In this document: positions 25,075-33,326 of the stretch, piece after piece
Layout: the number at the start of each line of letters is the position of its first letter
Position numbering within the stretch: the stretch's first letter is position 1
DNA from: Candidatus Schekmanbacteria bacterium
GTDB taxonomy: Bacteria; CSSED10-310; JACPHN01
DNA length: 36,220 nt
Assembly: GCA_016188575.1 (NCBI GenBank)
Contig: JACPHN010000060.1
Location: 1 to 36,220, forward strand
Direction: 5' to 3'
The notes under the pieces: generated by a model
Seen by the model: the letters and a program-made list of their open reading frames with translations, nothing else
The model's database searches: none
What the model was told of the DNA's origin: nothing
Position numbers and translations under genes: made by a program

Positions 25075-26904
25075 TCACACCTCCGACGTGACCCGGCGGA
25101 TCTCCTCCACCGTCGTCAGGCCCTGCGCGACTTTGCGCAGCGCGCTTTCGCGCAACGTCGTCATCCCCTCCGCGCAGGCGTGCAGCCGAATCTCCTTCGC
25201 GTCCGCGCAATCGCGGGTCAGTTGCCGCAGTCGCGGCGACATGGGCATGATCTCGAAAATTCCGCCGCGCCCGTAGTAACCCGTGTAGCGGCAGCTCGGG
25301 CACCCCTCGCCGCGGCGAAACCGCAGGAGCTCGCGCTGTTCCGCCGGAACCTGGAGCCCCATGCGCTCGATTTCCGCGGCGGACGGCGGGTAGCTCGTCG
25401 CACAGGCGCGGCAAACGGTCCGCACCAGTCGTTGCGCGATGACGCCGATCACCGTGGAGCTGATGAGAAAAGGCGGCACACCCATGTCGATGAGTCGGGT
25501 AATCGAAGACGGCGCGTCGTTTGTGTGCAGCGTGGAAAAGACGAGGTGACCCGTCAGTGCCGCCTGCACCGCGTTTTCCGCCGTGTCGCGGTCACGGATC
25601 TCCCCGACCATGATGATGTCGGGATCCTGGCGCAAGATCGTCCGAATGGCCGTCGCAAACGTGATCCCAACGCGCTCCCGAACTGCGATCTGGTTGAACT
25701 CCTCGTGAACTAGCTCGATCGGGTCCTCGATCGTCGTGATGTTCGTCTCGCCCGTTGACAGGTGCCGTAGCGATGAATAGAGAGTCGTGGTCTTGCCGCT
25801 ACCCGTCGGGCCGGTGACGAGGATGATGCCGTTCGAGTTGGAAATGAACTCGTTATAGGTAGTCAGCTCGCCGCCGGCAAAGCCAAGCTCCCCGAGGTCC
25901 TTCAGCAGCACGTCCGGGTCGAATATGCGCAGTACGACCTTCTCACCGAAGGCCACCGGCATCACGCTCAGGCGCAGCTCAATCTCGCGGACGCCGTGGC
26001 TGATCTTGATGCGACCGTCTTGGGGCCTGCGCTTTTCGGCGATGTCGAGGCCGGCCATCATTTTGATCCGGGAGATGATTGCGCCGTGCAGCTTCTTGCC
26101 GGCGCGCTGCCGCCCCTCCGCGTCGACGCCGCGTTCCGGTGCGTCCTCGATGCGCATCACGGTGTGGAGAATGCCGTCGATCCGGAACCGGATCCAGGTC
26201 TCGCGCCGCTTGGGCTCGACGTGAATGTCGCTGGCGCGTTGGTCGAAGGCAGAATGTAGGAGGTAGTTAACGGTGTTGACGAGCGGCTTGGAATCGAGCG
26301 AGATTTCTGCGAGCCCGCGCAGCTCGTAGAGCTGTTCGAGATTTCCCGGGTCGACGGTCGGCGCCACGAGCTCCGCTTCGGCCTGGGTCAGGGAGCGGTG
26401 AATACCGTAAAAATAGGTAATGCAGCGACTGACGTCGGTTGGCGTGGCCACCACCGGCTCGATCCGCAGCCCGGTCATGTTGGCGATGTCGGCCAGCGGC
26501 ACGCCGTGGTAGGGCCGGCCGAGCGCAATCGTCAGCAGATCGTCGCGCCTGTCTACCACCAACATCTGGTGCTTTTGCGCGAACCGAAACGGCAGCACGC
26601 CAATGACGACCTGGTTGTTGAGGCGCAGCGGATCGATGCGCACGAAAGGCAGGCCGATCCACGCGGCGATGGCCTGCATCCATTGTTCCTCGGGGATGAG
26701 GTCGAGCCGCGCCAGCACGCTCTGGACGGTGGCGCCTTCCTCTTCAGCGCGGGCACCGAGATCTGCGGCAGCCTGCTCGTCAAGCAGGCCGGAGTTGCAC
26801 AGGATGCTCGGGATCTGCACATCGGATGGAAAGCGGTCCGGGTCAAACGCGTTCTGGGCGCTTCTGGTCTCTGTCGCCGGCGATGCCGCCACTTTTCCGT
26901 TCAC
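25075..26904 (-). CDS. GspE/PilB-type secretion or pilus assembly ATPase
   Basis: The 609-residue product has an MshEN-type N-terminal domain (about 30-160), a linker, and the hexameric ATPase core. Walker A GPTGSGKT is at 365-372, followed by the Asp box 'TTIEDPIE', Walker B 'IIMVGEIRD' and His box 'LVFSTLHTNDA'. Two CxxC pairs ('CRACATSY' and 'GCPSCRYTGYYGRGG') form the zinc-binding element. These features define the assembly ATPases of type II secretion or type IV pili. The gene starts as ATGA within the end of the anti-sigma gene, so they are coupled, yet no other secretion or pilus gene lies in the window. It may power an apparatus encoded elsewhere. Motifs are all intact. Confidence 0.9.
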   Translation of the reverse strand: MNGKVAASPATETRSAQNAFDPDRFPSDVQIPSILCNSGLLDEQAAADLGARAEEEGATVQSVLARLDLIPEEQWMQAIAAWIGLPFVRIDPLRLNNQVVIGVLPFRFAQKHQMLVVDRRDDLLTIALGRPYHGVPLADIANMTGLRIEPVVATPTDVSRCITYFYGIHRSLTQAEAELVAPTVDPGNLEQLYELRGLAEISLDSKPLVNTVNYLLHSAFDQRASDIHVEPKRRETWIRFRIDGILHTVMRIEDAPERGVDAEGRQRAGKKLHGAIISRIKMMAGLDIAEKRRPQDGRIKISHGVREIELRLSVMPVAFGEKVVLRIFDPDVLLKDLGELGFAGGELTTYNEFISNSNGIILVTGPTGSGKTTTLYSSLRHLSTGETNITTIEDPIELVHEEFNQIAVRERVGITFATAIRTILRQDPDIIMVGEIRDRDTAENAVQAALTGHLVFSTLHTNDAPSSITRLIDMGVPPFLISSTVIGVIAQRLVRTVCRACATSYPPSAAEIERMGLQVPAEQRELLRFRRGEGCPSCRYTGYYGRGGIFEIMPMSPRLRQLTRDCADAKEIRLHACAEGMTTLRESALRKVAQGLTTVEEIRRVTSEV

Positions 26905-27617
26905 GAACCTACTCCCTCACCATTGCTGAGCGCACTTTCCAGGCCGGTCACATCATAGCCCGCCTGATCGTAGGCGCCAAGAACACCCGTTGCCGACCAT
27001 CCGCCGCCGGCGCCCGGAGTGAGCTCGTCCGAGATGAGCCCGAGCAGCGCCAGGTCCTCATCGCCGAGAGCGCCGAGCTTTGCGGTAAGTGCTTCCTCCA
27101 GCGCGGCGGCGTCGGCATTGGCAGTCGTTGGGCGCGTGTCCGTGACCACCCGCGTCGCGGTGGGTTCGTCGACTGCAGCGCGCAACAGCGGCGAATCGTC
27201 GTCATCGAGGAGGCCTCGGGGCGCAACCTGCAGCGCCAGCACGGTGGCGGCCGCCGCCGCGAGCGATAGCAGCGCCACCCGGATCGGACGCCGGAGTAGC
27301 GGCGTCGCGACGTGGCCCCCGCCCGCGCCAAAACGTGCGGCCGCGGCCCGCTCCCAGAACCGCTCGACGAATGCCGCGTCAGTGAGGGGCGACGGCGGGA
27401 TTCTCTCGCCCTGCAGCCCCAGACGCACGAGCTGCATGGCGCGCGCGGCCTGGCGGCAGGACGGACACGCCTGCAGGTGCGCAGCCAGCTCTCCGGAAGC
27501 GATCGGCATTGCCGCCGGATCCCGCTCGCCCAAGTCGCTCAGGGCGACCAGCGCGCGCTCACAGCCAACCTCGCCCGACCATCGCGAATCGGGCGGTCCA
27601 CCATTCCAGCCGCTCAT
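26901..27617 (-). CDS. Zinc-finger anti-sigma factor
   Basis: The 238-residue product has an N-terminal zf-HC2 module with Cys19, His47, Cys51 and Cys54 ('HLQACPSC'), one TM helix at about 112-131 ('VALLSLAAAAATVLALQV') and an Ala/Asp-rich C-terminal part of about 105 residues. The topology fits a membrane anti-sigma factor with a cytoplasmic N-terminus and periplasmic sensor. It directly follows the ECF sigma gene (15 bases) and should inhibit it. The C-terminal end ('ALLGLISDELTPGAGGG') resembles the acidic tails found in some such proteins. Its end overlaps the ATPase start by four bases. Confidence 0.85.
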   Translation of the reverse strand: MSGWNGGPPDSRWSGEVGCERALVALSDLGERDPAAMPIASGELAAHLQACPSCRQAARAMQLVRLGLQGERIPPSPLTDAAFVERFWERAAAARFGAGGGHVATPLLRRPIRVALLSLAAAAATVLALQVAPRGLLDDDDSPLLRAAVDEPTATRVVTDTRPTTANADAAALEEALTAKLGALGDEDLALLGLISDELTPGAGGGWSATGVLGAYDQAGYDVTGLESALSNGEGVGS

Positions 27618-27632
27618 GGCCTCAGCCTCTCT

Positions 27633-28244
27633 CTAGTTACCCTCCGCGCTTCGCGCATCCCCTGTATCGCCACCCGCGACACCCTCGCGCGCCAGCGGGG
27701 CGAGCAGTTGTGACAGCGCGCGGACGGCGTGAAAATAATTCGCCTTGGCCGTTCCTTCCGCGCATCCCATCGCTGCGGCGATCTCCTTGAACGGCAGGTC
27801 GGTCTCGATGCGCATGAGCAACGTGAGCCGCTGGCGAGGCGGCAGGCGATCGACTCCGTTGCGCACCAGCGCGTGAATTTGCAGACGCTCCAGGTCATCG
27901 GCCTGATTCGCCGCCGCGGACAGCTCCTCGACACCGTCAGTGTCCCTCTGGCCCGCGGTCCTTCGCTTCGCCACGTGGTTGAGCGCCAAGTTCGAGGCGA
28001 TCCGGAAGAGCCAGGACCGGAAGGCCTCGGCGCGCTCGAGCTCGCGTAACCCCTGATACGCCCGCAGGAACGTCTCTTGTGACAAGTCGTCCGCATCGTC
28101 GACAGACCTCGTCATGCGATACAACAATCTCCGCAGCGCCGGCCGGTAGCGGAGGATCAGCTCCGCAAACGCTGCCCGGTCTCCGGTCTGGGCTCGGCGC
28201 ACGAGCAACAGCTCTTCGCCTGCTCCACTGCCATCATGATCCAT
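27633..28244 (-). CDS. ECF RNA polymerase sigma factor (RpoE-like)
   Basis: The 203-residue product has region 2 at about 25-95, with 'DADDLSQETFLRAYQGL' and 'AFRSWLFRIASNLALNHVAK', and region 4 at about 125-185 with 'LPPRQRLTLLMR' and the helix-turn-helix 'FKEIAAAMGCAEGTAKANYF'. Size and layout are standard for ECF sigma-70 factors. It directs RNA polymerase to a regulon that presumably includes its own operon: anti-sigma, secretion-type ATPase and Spy-like protein follow on the same strand. It starts 97 bases after the end of wzt, and its own candidate promoter overlaps the wzt stop. Confidence 0.93.
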   Translation of the reverse strand: MDHDGSGAGEELLLVRRAQTGDRAAFAELILRYRPALRRLLYRMTRSVDDADDLSQETFLRAYQGLRELERAEAFRSWLFRIASNLALNHVAKRRTAGQRDTDGVEELSAAANQADDLERLQIHALVRNGVDRLPPRQRLTLLMRIETDLPFKEIAAAMGCAEGTAKANYFHAVRALSQLLAPLAREGVAGGDTGDARSAEGN

Positions 28245-28316
28245 GGACCGCTTGGGGAGAAAAAGGTTTAACGGCGGAAGGCCACGGACGCCAGCGCCCT
28301 GGCATCCGGGCTGAAG

Positions 28317-28344
28317 AGTATCGCCCGCTGCCCGCCGCTGTCAA
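28317..28344 (-). promoter_or_regulatory. Candidate promoter of the ECF sigma operon
   Basis: On the minus strand TTGACA (28344-28339) and GATACT (28322-28317) are 16 bases apart; the -35 is a perfect match. Transcription would begin near 28310 and leave about 65 bases before the sigma start. The -35 overlaps the wzt stop codon. No typical ECF-type GGAAC motif was seen. Confidence 0.4.
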
Positions 28345-29699
28345 CTTTGCGCCGCGCCCGGTATCGGCGTGGCGACCCCCTGGCTTCGCCGGTGCAACCA
28401 CTGATGGCGCGGGCGAAAAATCCCCATATCGGAACCATGTTTTTCGAGCGGCGGATGCAGGGTAAAGCCATGGCGGCGCAGATGGTAGTCGAAGGTGTAG
28501 CCGTCCTGCATGTGGACCGCCACATCGAGAAGGAACTCGCCGCTGAGGAGCTCAACGCTAGGAAAGTCGACGATGACCGTCCCCTCGCCGTCGATCAAGC
28601 CGGGCGCCAGGCGCTCCAGGAACGTGTTGCTTTGGTACACCGGTACGCCGTCCGAAGTGAACAGGCCGATCCCAAACACCGGCTCATCAACCGGCTTGTG
28701 ACACCGATAGTCCATCTCCAGGGTGATGTGCGCGCCATGCGAAATGACCCTGCGCGGTTCGCCGTTTTCACACACGCGCACGTCGGTGATTTCAACTTCC
28801 CGCGTTCCCCAGCGATCGACGCTGGTCGCCGCCGCGGGTGCGCCCGCCGCCTGCGCCTGTGCCTGCACCACCGCCTCGCGCTCCTTGATCCGCTGCTCCA
28901 CGCCGACCTGCACCGACACATGTTCCCCGGAGAGCACCTCGTGTCCCTTGCTCGCGACGAAGGACAGGTAGCCGTCGATGACCCGACGCGGGTGCCCCTG
29001 TTCACGGATGCGCCCTTCCTCGATCCAGACGGCCCGGTCGCAATACTTCTCGACGGACCAGAGGTCGTGAGTCACAAAGACGACCGTCTTTTTCCGCTCC
29101 TTCATCTCCAGGATCTTGTCGCGGCACTTGTTCGCAAACGCCTGGTCGCCCACGGCCAGGATCTCGTCGATCAAGAGCACGTCCGGATCCGCGTGGATGG
29201 CGACCGAGAAGCCCAGGCGCAGATACATTCCCGTGGAGTAGGTCCGCAGCGGCTGATCGATGAAGCGGTGCAACCCCGAAAACTCGACGATCGAGTCGTA
29301 GCGCTGCTCGATCTCCCGCCGCGTAAGCCCGAGAATGATGCCGTTTACGAAGATATTCTCGCGGCCCGAAATCTCCGGGTGAAAACCGGCGCCGAGCTCG
29401 ATCAGCGCTACGAGCCGCCCCGAGCGCTCGACGCGACCCACGGTCGGCTTCGTAATGCCGGCCAGGCACTTCAGCAGCGTCGTCTTGCCCGCCCCGTTGC
29501 TGCCGATGATTCCGGTCATGGTGCCGCTTTCGCAGGTAAAGGTGACGTCGCGTAGCGCCCAAAAACAGTTCTCGTCCACCGGTAAAGTCCGCTCCTTGTG
29601 CCATTTCACGAGCAGACTCTTCAGCGTCAGCGATCCCCGCCGGCGGTTTCGGTAATACTGCTTGCCAAGATCGACGACTCGGATCGCCGCCGCGGCCAT
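28341..29699 (-). CDS. wzt: Polysaccharide ABC exporter ATPase with C-terminal Wzt-type domain
   Basis: The 452-residue product has a complete ABC ATPase at about 1-245: Walker A GSNGAGKT (66-73), signature 'YSTGMYLRLGFS' (STGM at 155-158, the normal variant in this family), Walker B 'VLLIDEI' (Asp178, Glu179) and switch His211. A linker of about 70 residues leads to a C-terminal beta-sandwich (about 300-430), which in Wzt homologs recognises the end-modification of O-antigen chains. It energises export of an undecaprenyl-linked glycan across the inner membrane together with the permease encoded just upstream (one-base gap; GAGGAGG lies within the permease 3' end). No glycosyltransferase genes are in the window, so the glycan cannot be inferred. 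Confidence 0.92.
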   Translation of the reverse strand: MAAAAIRVVDLGKQYYRNRRRGSLTLKSLLVKWHKERTLPVDENCFWALRDVTFTCESGTMTGIIGSNGAGKTTLLKCLAGITKPTVGRVERSGRLVALIELGAGFHPEISGRENIFVNGIILGLTRREIEQRYDSIVEFSGLHRFIDQPLRTYSTGMYLRLGFSVAIHADPDVLLIDEILAVGDQAFANKCRDKILEMKERKKTVVFVTHDLWSVEKYCDRAVWIEEGRIREQGHPRRVIDGYLSFVASKGHEVLSGEHVSVQVGVEQRIKEREAVVQAQAQAAGAPAAATSVDRWGTREVEITDVRVCENGEPRRVISHGAHITLEMDYRCHKPVDEPVFGIGLFTSDGVPVYQSNTFLERLAPGLIDGEGTVIVDFPSVELLSGEFLLDVAVHMQDGYTFDYHLRRHGFTLHPPLEKHGSDMGIFRPRHQWLHRRSQGVATPIPGAAQS

Positions 29700-29700
29700 C

Positions 29701-30546
29701 TCACACCTCCTCGGGAAACTCGTCGCGCGAACGGATCATCACGCTGTAGCCCCAGGCCGCCACGACGACGGCGAACAGCGCGACCACGCCGAGGGCAACG
29801 GGGGATTGCGGCCACCGCCTGTAAAAGAGGATGTCCTGGTAGGCTGCGATGAGAGGCGCCATCGGATTGAGGTAGGTGGTGACCTTGAAGCCTGCCGGAA
29901 TTGCGCTTACCGGATAAATGATGGGGGTGATGAAAAACCAGAGCGTCATGACGTTGCCGAGGATGTGCTGCAAGTCGCGCAGGTAGACATTCATCGTCGC
30001 CAGAGCCAGGGTGACGCCGAGCGTAAAGGCGCCCTGGATCACCATCAGCACCGGCAGCAGGACCACGTGGTGGGTCGGCACGATGCCAAAGGCGAGCAGG
30101 AACAGTGCGAGAATCGGAAGCCCCAGCAGGAAATGGACGAAGTTCGACAGCACGCTGACGGTGGGCAGGATTTCCGGGGGAAACAACGCCTTGTTCACGA
30201 GGTTTCCGTTGGCGATAATCGAGGACGATCCCTCGAGAATCGAGCTCAGGAACCAGGTCCAGGGCAACAGGCCCGAAAACAGGAACATCGCGTATGGGCC
30301 GCCGATGGCGCTGCTGTCCATCCGCAGGTACACGCTGAAGACCAGCGTGTAGATGAGCATCAAGAGCAACGGGTTGAGAAACGACCAGAGGAATCCGAGA
30401 AACGAGCCGCGGTAGCGGGCTTTCAGCTCGCGCATGACGAGTGTAGACACGAGCAGACGGTATTTGACCATCTCGCCAAGCGCGTCGCGTAGGTGGGGGT
30501 CGAACACGCGGCGCCCTAGCGACGAAAGCAGGTCGTTGGGAAGCAC
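29701..30546 (-). CDS. wzm: Polysaccharide ABC exporter permease
   Basis: The 281-residue product is an ABC-2-type permease with about six TM helices. The typical 'VMRELKARYRGSFLGFLWSF' amphipathic start leads to 'LNPLLLMLIYTLVFSVYLRM' and a helix ending 'VVAAWGYSVMIRSRDEFPEE'. This is the Wzm/KpsM-like channel that moves lipid-linked O-antigen or teichoic-acid-like polymers across the inner membrane. The start is GTG (30546) with GGAG about eight bases upstream. It is coupled to wzt through a one-base gap. A candidate promoter lies at 30584-30612. Confidence 0.92.
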   Translation of the reverse strand: MLPNDLLSSLGRRVFDPHLRDALGEMVKYRLLVSTLVMRELKARYRGSFLGFLWSFLNPLLLMLIYTLVFSVYLRMDSSAIGGPYAMFLFSGLLPWTWFLSSILEGSSSIIANGNLVNKALFPPEILPTVSVLSNFVHFLLGLPILALFLLAFGIVPTHHVVLLPVLMVIQGAFTLGVTLALATMNVYLRDLQHILGNVMTLWFFITPIIYPVSAIPAGFKVTTYLNPMAPLIAAYQDILFYRRWPQSPVALGVVALFAVVVAAWGYSVMIRSRDEFPEEV

Positions 30547-30583
30547 CGAAAGTCTCCTGGAAAACGATGAAAAATCGCGGCGC

Positions 30584-30612
30584 TTTATAACGCGCTCGCG
30601 AGCTCAAGTAAA
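30584..30612 (-). promoter_or_regulatory. Candidate promoter of wzm-wzt
   Basis: On the minus strand TTTACT (30612-30607) and TATAAA (30589-30584) are 17 bases apart, about 40 bases before the GTG start of wzm. The -10 matches five of six, within a locally AT-richer stretch. Confidence 0.45.
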
Positions 30613-30671
30613 GATCACGGCCTCCCACCGGCCAGGAATGCGGCCCGGCGGCGGCCGCCCCGACCCCGGCG

Positions 30672-31568
30672 TCAGGTCTGCGGAGTCGCCGTTACATTGT
30701 CGGAGGGAACCGCCCGTCGTCTGGCCTTCTCGCGGTACAGGGCCTCATCCGCCAGGCGCTCGAGCTGTGCCTGCGTCCCGGCATCCTCGGGAAACACCGC
30801 GTACCCGGCCGAAGCGGACGGCACCAGGCGGTCCTCGAGGCACTCTTGCGCGAGCGCGGCGTAGAACCTGCGAATGAATGAGACCGCCGCATCTCCGTCG
30901 GATTCTGGCATGAGCACGGCAAACTCGTCCCCTCCGAGGCGAAAGAGGTGGTCGGCCGCGCGGGCCGTGGCCCGCATCGTGCCGGCAATCAGCGTCAGTA
31001 ACTGATCGCCGGCCGCGTGGCCCAGCGCATCGTTGACACTCTTGAGCCCGTCGGCGTCAATCATCGTCACCGCAAACGGCCGCCCATAGCGAACCGAGCG
31101 CGCAATCTCACGTTCGATCGTGCGCTGGTACGAGCGGCGATTGCCGAGGCGCGTGAGATTGTCCTCGTACGCGGCGCTGCGCACCCGATCCAGCCGCTCC
31201 TTCTCCCGGAGCGCTGCGCGAATGCGCGCCACCAGCTCCGGCGCGTCGAACGGCTTGATCACGTAGTCGACCGCCCCAAGCTCGAGCCCACGAATGCGGT
31301 CGCTCACCTGTGTCATCGCCGACAAGAAGATCACGGCCGGCCGGTCATCCCACTCCTGCAGCCGGTATAGCAGCTCGAAGCCGTTCATGCGCGGCATCAT
31401 GATGTCCGCTACTACGACGTCAAACGTCTCCCGCGATAGGCTCTCCATTGCCTCCTGGCCATCCGCGGCCGTGGTCACCTCCATGGCTTCGCACGTCAAC
31501 CTCATCGACAGCAAGAGCCGCAGGTCCTCGTCATCATCGACAATGAGAATACGCGGTCGGCGATGCAA
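30672..31568 (-). CDS. Response regulator with GGDEF (diguanylate cyclase) output
   Basis: With the TTG start at 31568 the product is 298 residues. The receiver domain (about 5-120) has acidic pocket 'VDDDED', phosphoacceptor Asp55 in 'VVVADIMMPRMNG' and Lys105 in 'VIKPFDAP'. The GGDEF domain (about 130-285) has an intact GGDEF at 212-216 and an RxxD inhibitory site (RAAD, 203-206) five residues before it. It should make cyclic di-GMP when phosphorylated and be product-inhibited. TTG is preferred because AAGGA sits seven bases upstream and 'MHRRPRILIVDDD' is a typical receiver start. ATG 31646 would add 26 residues and overlap the upstream gene by 50 bases. No histidine kinase is nearby. Confidence 0.88.
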   Translation of the reverse strand: MHRRPRILIVDDDEDLRLLLSMRLTCEAMEVTTAADGQEAMESLSRETFDVVVADIMMPRMNGFELLYRLQEWDDRPAVIFLSAMTQVSDRIRGLELGAVDYVIKPFDAPELVARIRAALREKERLDRVRSAAYEDNLTRLGNRRSYQRTIEREIARSVRYGRPFAVTMIDADGLKSVNDALGHAAGDQLLTLIAGTMRATARAADHLFRLGGDEFAVLMPESDGDAAVSFIRRFYAALAQECLEDRLVPSASAGYAVFPEDAGTQAQLERLADEALYREKARRRAVPSDNVTATPQT

Positions 31569-31596
31569 AGTTACGTCCTTTCGATCCCCGGCGCGA

Positions 31597-32535
31597 TCAC
31601 TCGGCGTCGCTTTGGGGCGACGAGCCGTGCTTGATGGTCGAGCCATACAGAAAGCACTGGTTGCGCCCGGCGTTCTTCGCCGTATACAAGGCCTGGTCGG
31701 CGCGTTGGATCAGGTCGGGGAGCGTCGTCGCATCCGTGGGAAAGTTGGCCACTCCCAGGCTGATGGAAACGTGAAGCTCTACGTCCTCCGTCTTGAAGGG
31801 AAAGTCCTCGACCTTGCGCCGCAACCGATCCGCAAGCACCCCCGCTTCCTCTCGGCAGCGATGCTTGAGCAGGATGGCGAACTCCTCGCCGCCGTAGCGA
31901 GCGAAGAGGTCATGTTTCCGCAGGGAATTCGTCAATATTCCCGCCAGCGTCTTCAATACGAAATCGCCGATAGGGTGCCCGTAGTTGTCGTTGATCTTCT
32001 TGAAGTGATCAATGTCGAACAAGATCAACGATAGCGTCTGGTCGCTATTGGTGGCCTGATCAAGCTCGCGCTCTGCAACCGTCATGAAGAAACCGCGGTT
32101 GTAGATACCCGTGAGCGCGTCGCGCATCGCCATGTCCTGAATGCGCCGCTGATACTCGCTCTCCGCCGGATCGCGGATCACGAACTTGAAAATCACCTCG
32201 CCGATGTGAATAATGTCGCCGTTCTTCAGGACGATGCTGTCGGCGACTCGATCTCCGTTCACAAACGTGCCATTGGTCGAATTGAGATCCTGAAGTCGAA
32301 AGTTGCCGCCGATCTCTTCGATGATTGCATGATGCCGTGAGATCAGCCGGGAATTCAGCGGCAGATCCGCGTTCTCGTCGCGACCAATCACCATCTCGTC
32401 GCGCACCTCGAACTCCCGGTCGCCGTCCTGGCCCGAGATTACGAGCAAGAAAGGAATCTTCTCGCGAAGCGCGCTAACTTCCTGCTTGACGATCTGGCTC
32501 AGATCAGTGATTTTCGTATCGTCGAAAGGCACCAC
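31597..32535 (-). CDS. FHA-GGDEF diguanylate cyclase
   Basis: The 312-residue product has an FHA domain (about 30-115) with the phosphothreonine-binding residues 'IGRDENADL', 'SRLISRHHA' and 'LNSTNGTFVNG'. A GGDEF domain (about 130-295) follows with active-site GGEEF at 215-219 and an RxxD site (RKHD, 206-209). FHA domains bind phosphothreonine, so this cyclase may respond to Ser/Thr kinases; one such kinase is encoded at 14890-18543, but a link is speculative. Cytoplasmic, no TM segment. It is the first gene of a two-cyclase unit, with a strong candidate promoter at 32608-32636 and the receiver-GGDEF gene 28 bases downstream. Confidence 0.92.
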   Translation of the reverse strand: MVPFDDTKITDLSQIVKQEVSALREKIPFLLVISGQDGDREFEVRDEMVIGRDENADLPLNSRLISRHHAIIEEIGGNFRLQDLNSTNGTFVNGDRVADSIVLKNGDIIHIGEVIFKFVIRDPAESEYQRRIQDMAMRDALTGIYNRGFFMTVAERELDQATNSDQTLSLILFDIDHFKKINDNYGHPIGDFVLKTLAGILTNSLRKHDLFARYGGEEFAILLKHRCREEAGVLADRLRRKVEDFPFKTEDVELHVSISLGVANFPTDATTLPDLIQRADQALYTAKNAGRNQCFLYGSTIKHGSSPQSDAE

Positions 32536-32607
32536 CGCCCCCGCTGAACGTCCGCCCCCGCGCTGCTGGCGGCGGACAAACCCTCGAGCTAATCGGTCAA
32601 CGCTTCA

Positions 32608-32636
32608 TTTCTATCGCGCCCGCCAAGCACTGTCAA
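32608..32636 (-). promoter_or_regulatory. Candidate promoter of the diguanylate cyclase genes
   Basis: On the minus strand a perfect TTGACA (32636-32631) and TAGAAA (32613-32608) are separated by 17 bases, about 70 bases before the FHA-GGDEF start. It lies in the 209-base divergent gap shared with pyrE. Confidence 0.5.
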
Positions 32637-32676
32637 GGACGAAGGGAGAGGTGGCCACAGCGCCCCCTGCTCCGGC

Positions 32677-32705
32677 TTGTCGCGCCGAGCCATCGGTGTC
32701 ATACT
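32677..32705 (+). promoter_or_regulatory. Candidate promoter of pyrE
   Basis: TTGTCG (32677-32682) and CATACT (32700-32705) are separated by 17 bases, about 40 bases before the pyrE start. The match is moderate. No attenuator-like hairpin with a T-run was seen between it and the gene. Confidence 0.4.
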
Positions 32706-32744
32706 CCCGCGACACCCGCTTTTCGAGCGCCGGAGTATTGCACG

Positions 32745-33326
32745 ATGACCACAACCGCAGTCGAGCTCGCGGCCACTCGATCCCGCCTGCTCCGCATCAT
32801 CATCGAGAAGTCCGTGACGCGCGGGCGGGAAGTTCGCCTCGCCTCCGGAAAGACCTCCGACCTGTACATCGACATGCGGCGCACCGTGTGCGACCCGACT
32901 GCCCTGGCGCTCGTGGCACATTTGCTGCTGGATGCGGCCCGCCGCCTCGCTGTCGACGCCGTCGGCGGACCAGCCACCGGTGGTATTTCTCTCGCCTGCG
33001 CGACCAGCCTCGCCTCGCTCGCCGACGGCGGAGCACCACTGCCGTGGTTCTACGTGCGACAAAGCCAGAAAGAGCACGGCGCGGAACGGCAACTCGAAGG
33101 CGCAGATGTGTTCATGAAGAGCGTCCTGGTGGTCGAGGACGTGGTGACCACCGGGACCTCCGCGGCCGCGGCCATCGACGCCGCCCGGCGCTCCGGTGCC
33201 GTTGTCGTCGGTCTCGTTGCCGTCATCGACCGCAAAGAGGGTGCCGGGGACCTTCTTTCTTCAATGAACGTCGCTTTTGAACCCCTCTTCGACCGCTCCG
33301 ACGTCGCCGGCGAGTCTCTACCATGA
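32745..33326 (+). CDS. pyrE: Orotate phosphoribosyltransferase
   Basis: The 193-residue product converts orotate and PRPP to orotidine 5'-phosphate in pyrimidine synthesis. The PRPP-binding loop is 'VLVVEDVVTTGTSA' (about 127-140, with acidic pair Glu131/Asp132). 'VRQSQKEHG' (104-112) provides the catalytic-loop lysine and histidine in the usual 'R...K.HG' arrangement. 'LASGKTSDLYIDMR' near the N-terminus is the orotate-site strand. Length is standard. It overlaps the deaminase gene downstream by four bases (ATGA), so the two are co-translated and form a nucleotide-metabolism pair. Confidence 0.93.
   Translation: MTTTAVELAATRSRLLRIIIEKSVTRGREVRLASGKTSDLYIDMRRTVCDPTALALVAHLLLDAARRLAVDAVGGPATGGISLACATSLASLADGGAPLPWFYVRQSQKEHGAERQLEGADVFMKSVLVVEDVVTTGTSAAAAIDAARRSGAVVVGLVAVIDRKEGAGDLLSSMNVAFEPLFDRSDVAGESLP

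Noticed and set aside
25070-25414. N-terminal extension of the Spy-like frame
   Set aside because: Overlaps the zinc-binding end of the secretion-type ATPase and has noise composition; ATG 25069 gives a clean signal peptide.
28347-29555. 402-residue + strand frame
   Set aside because: Antisense of wzt, whose ABC motifs are complete.
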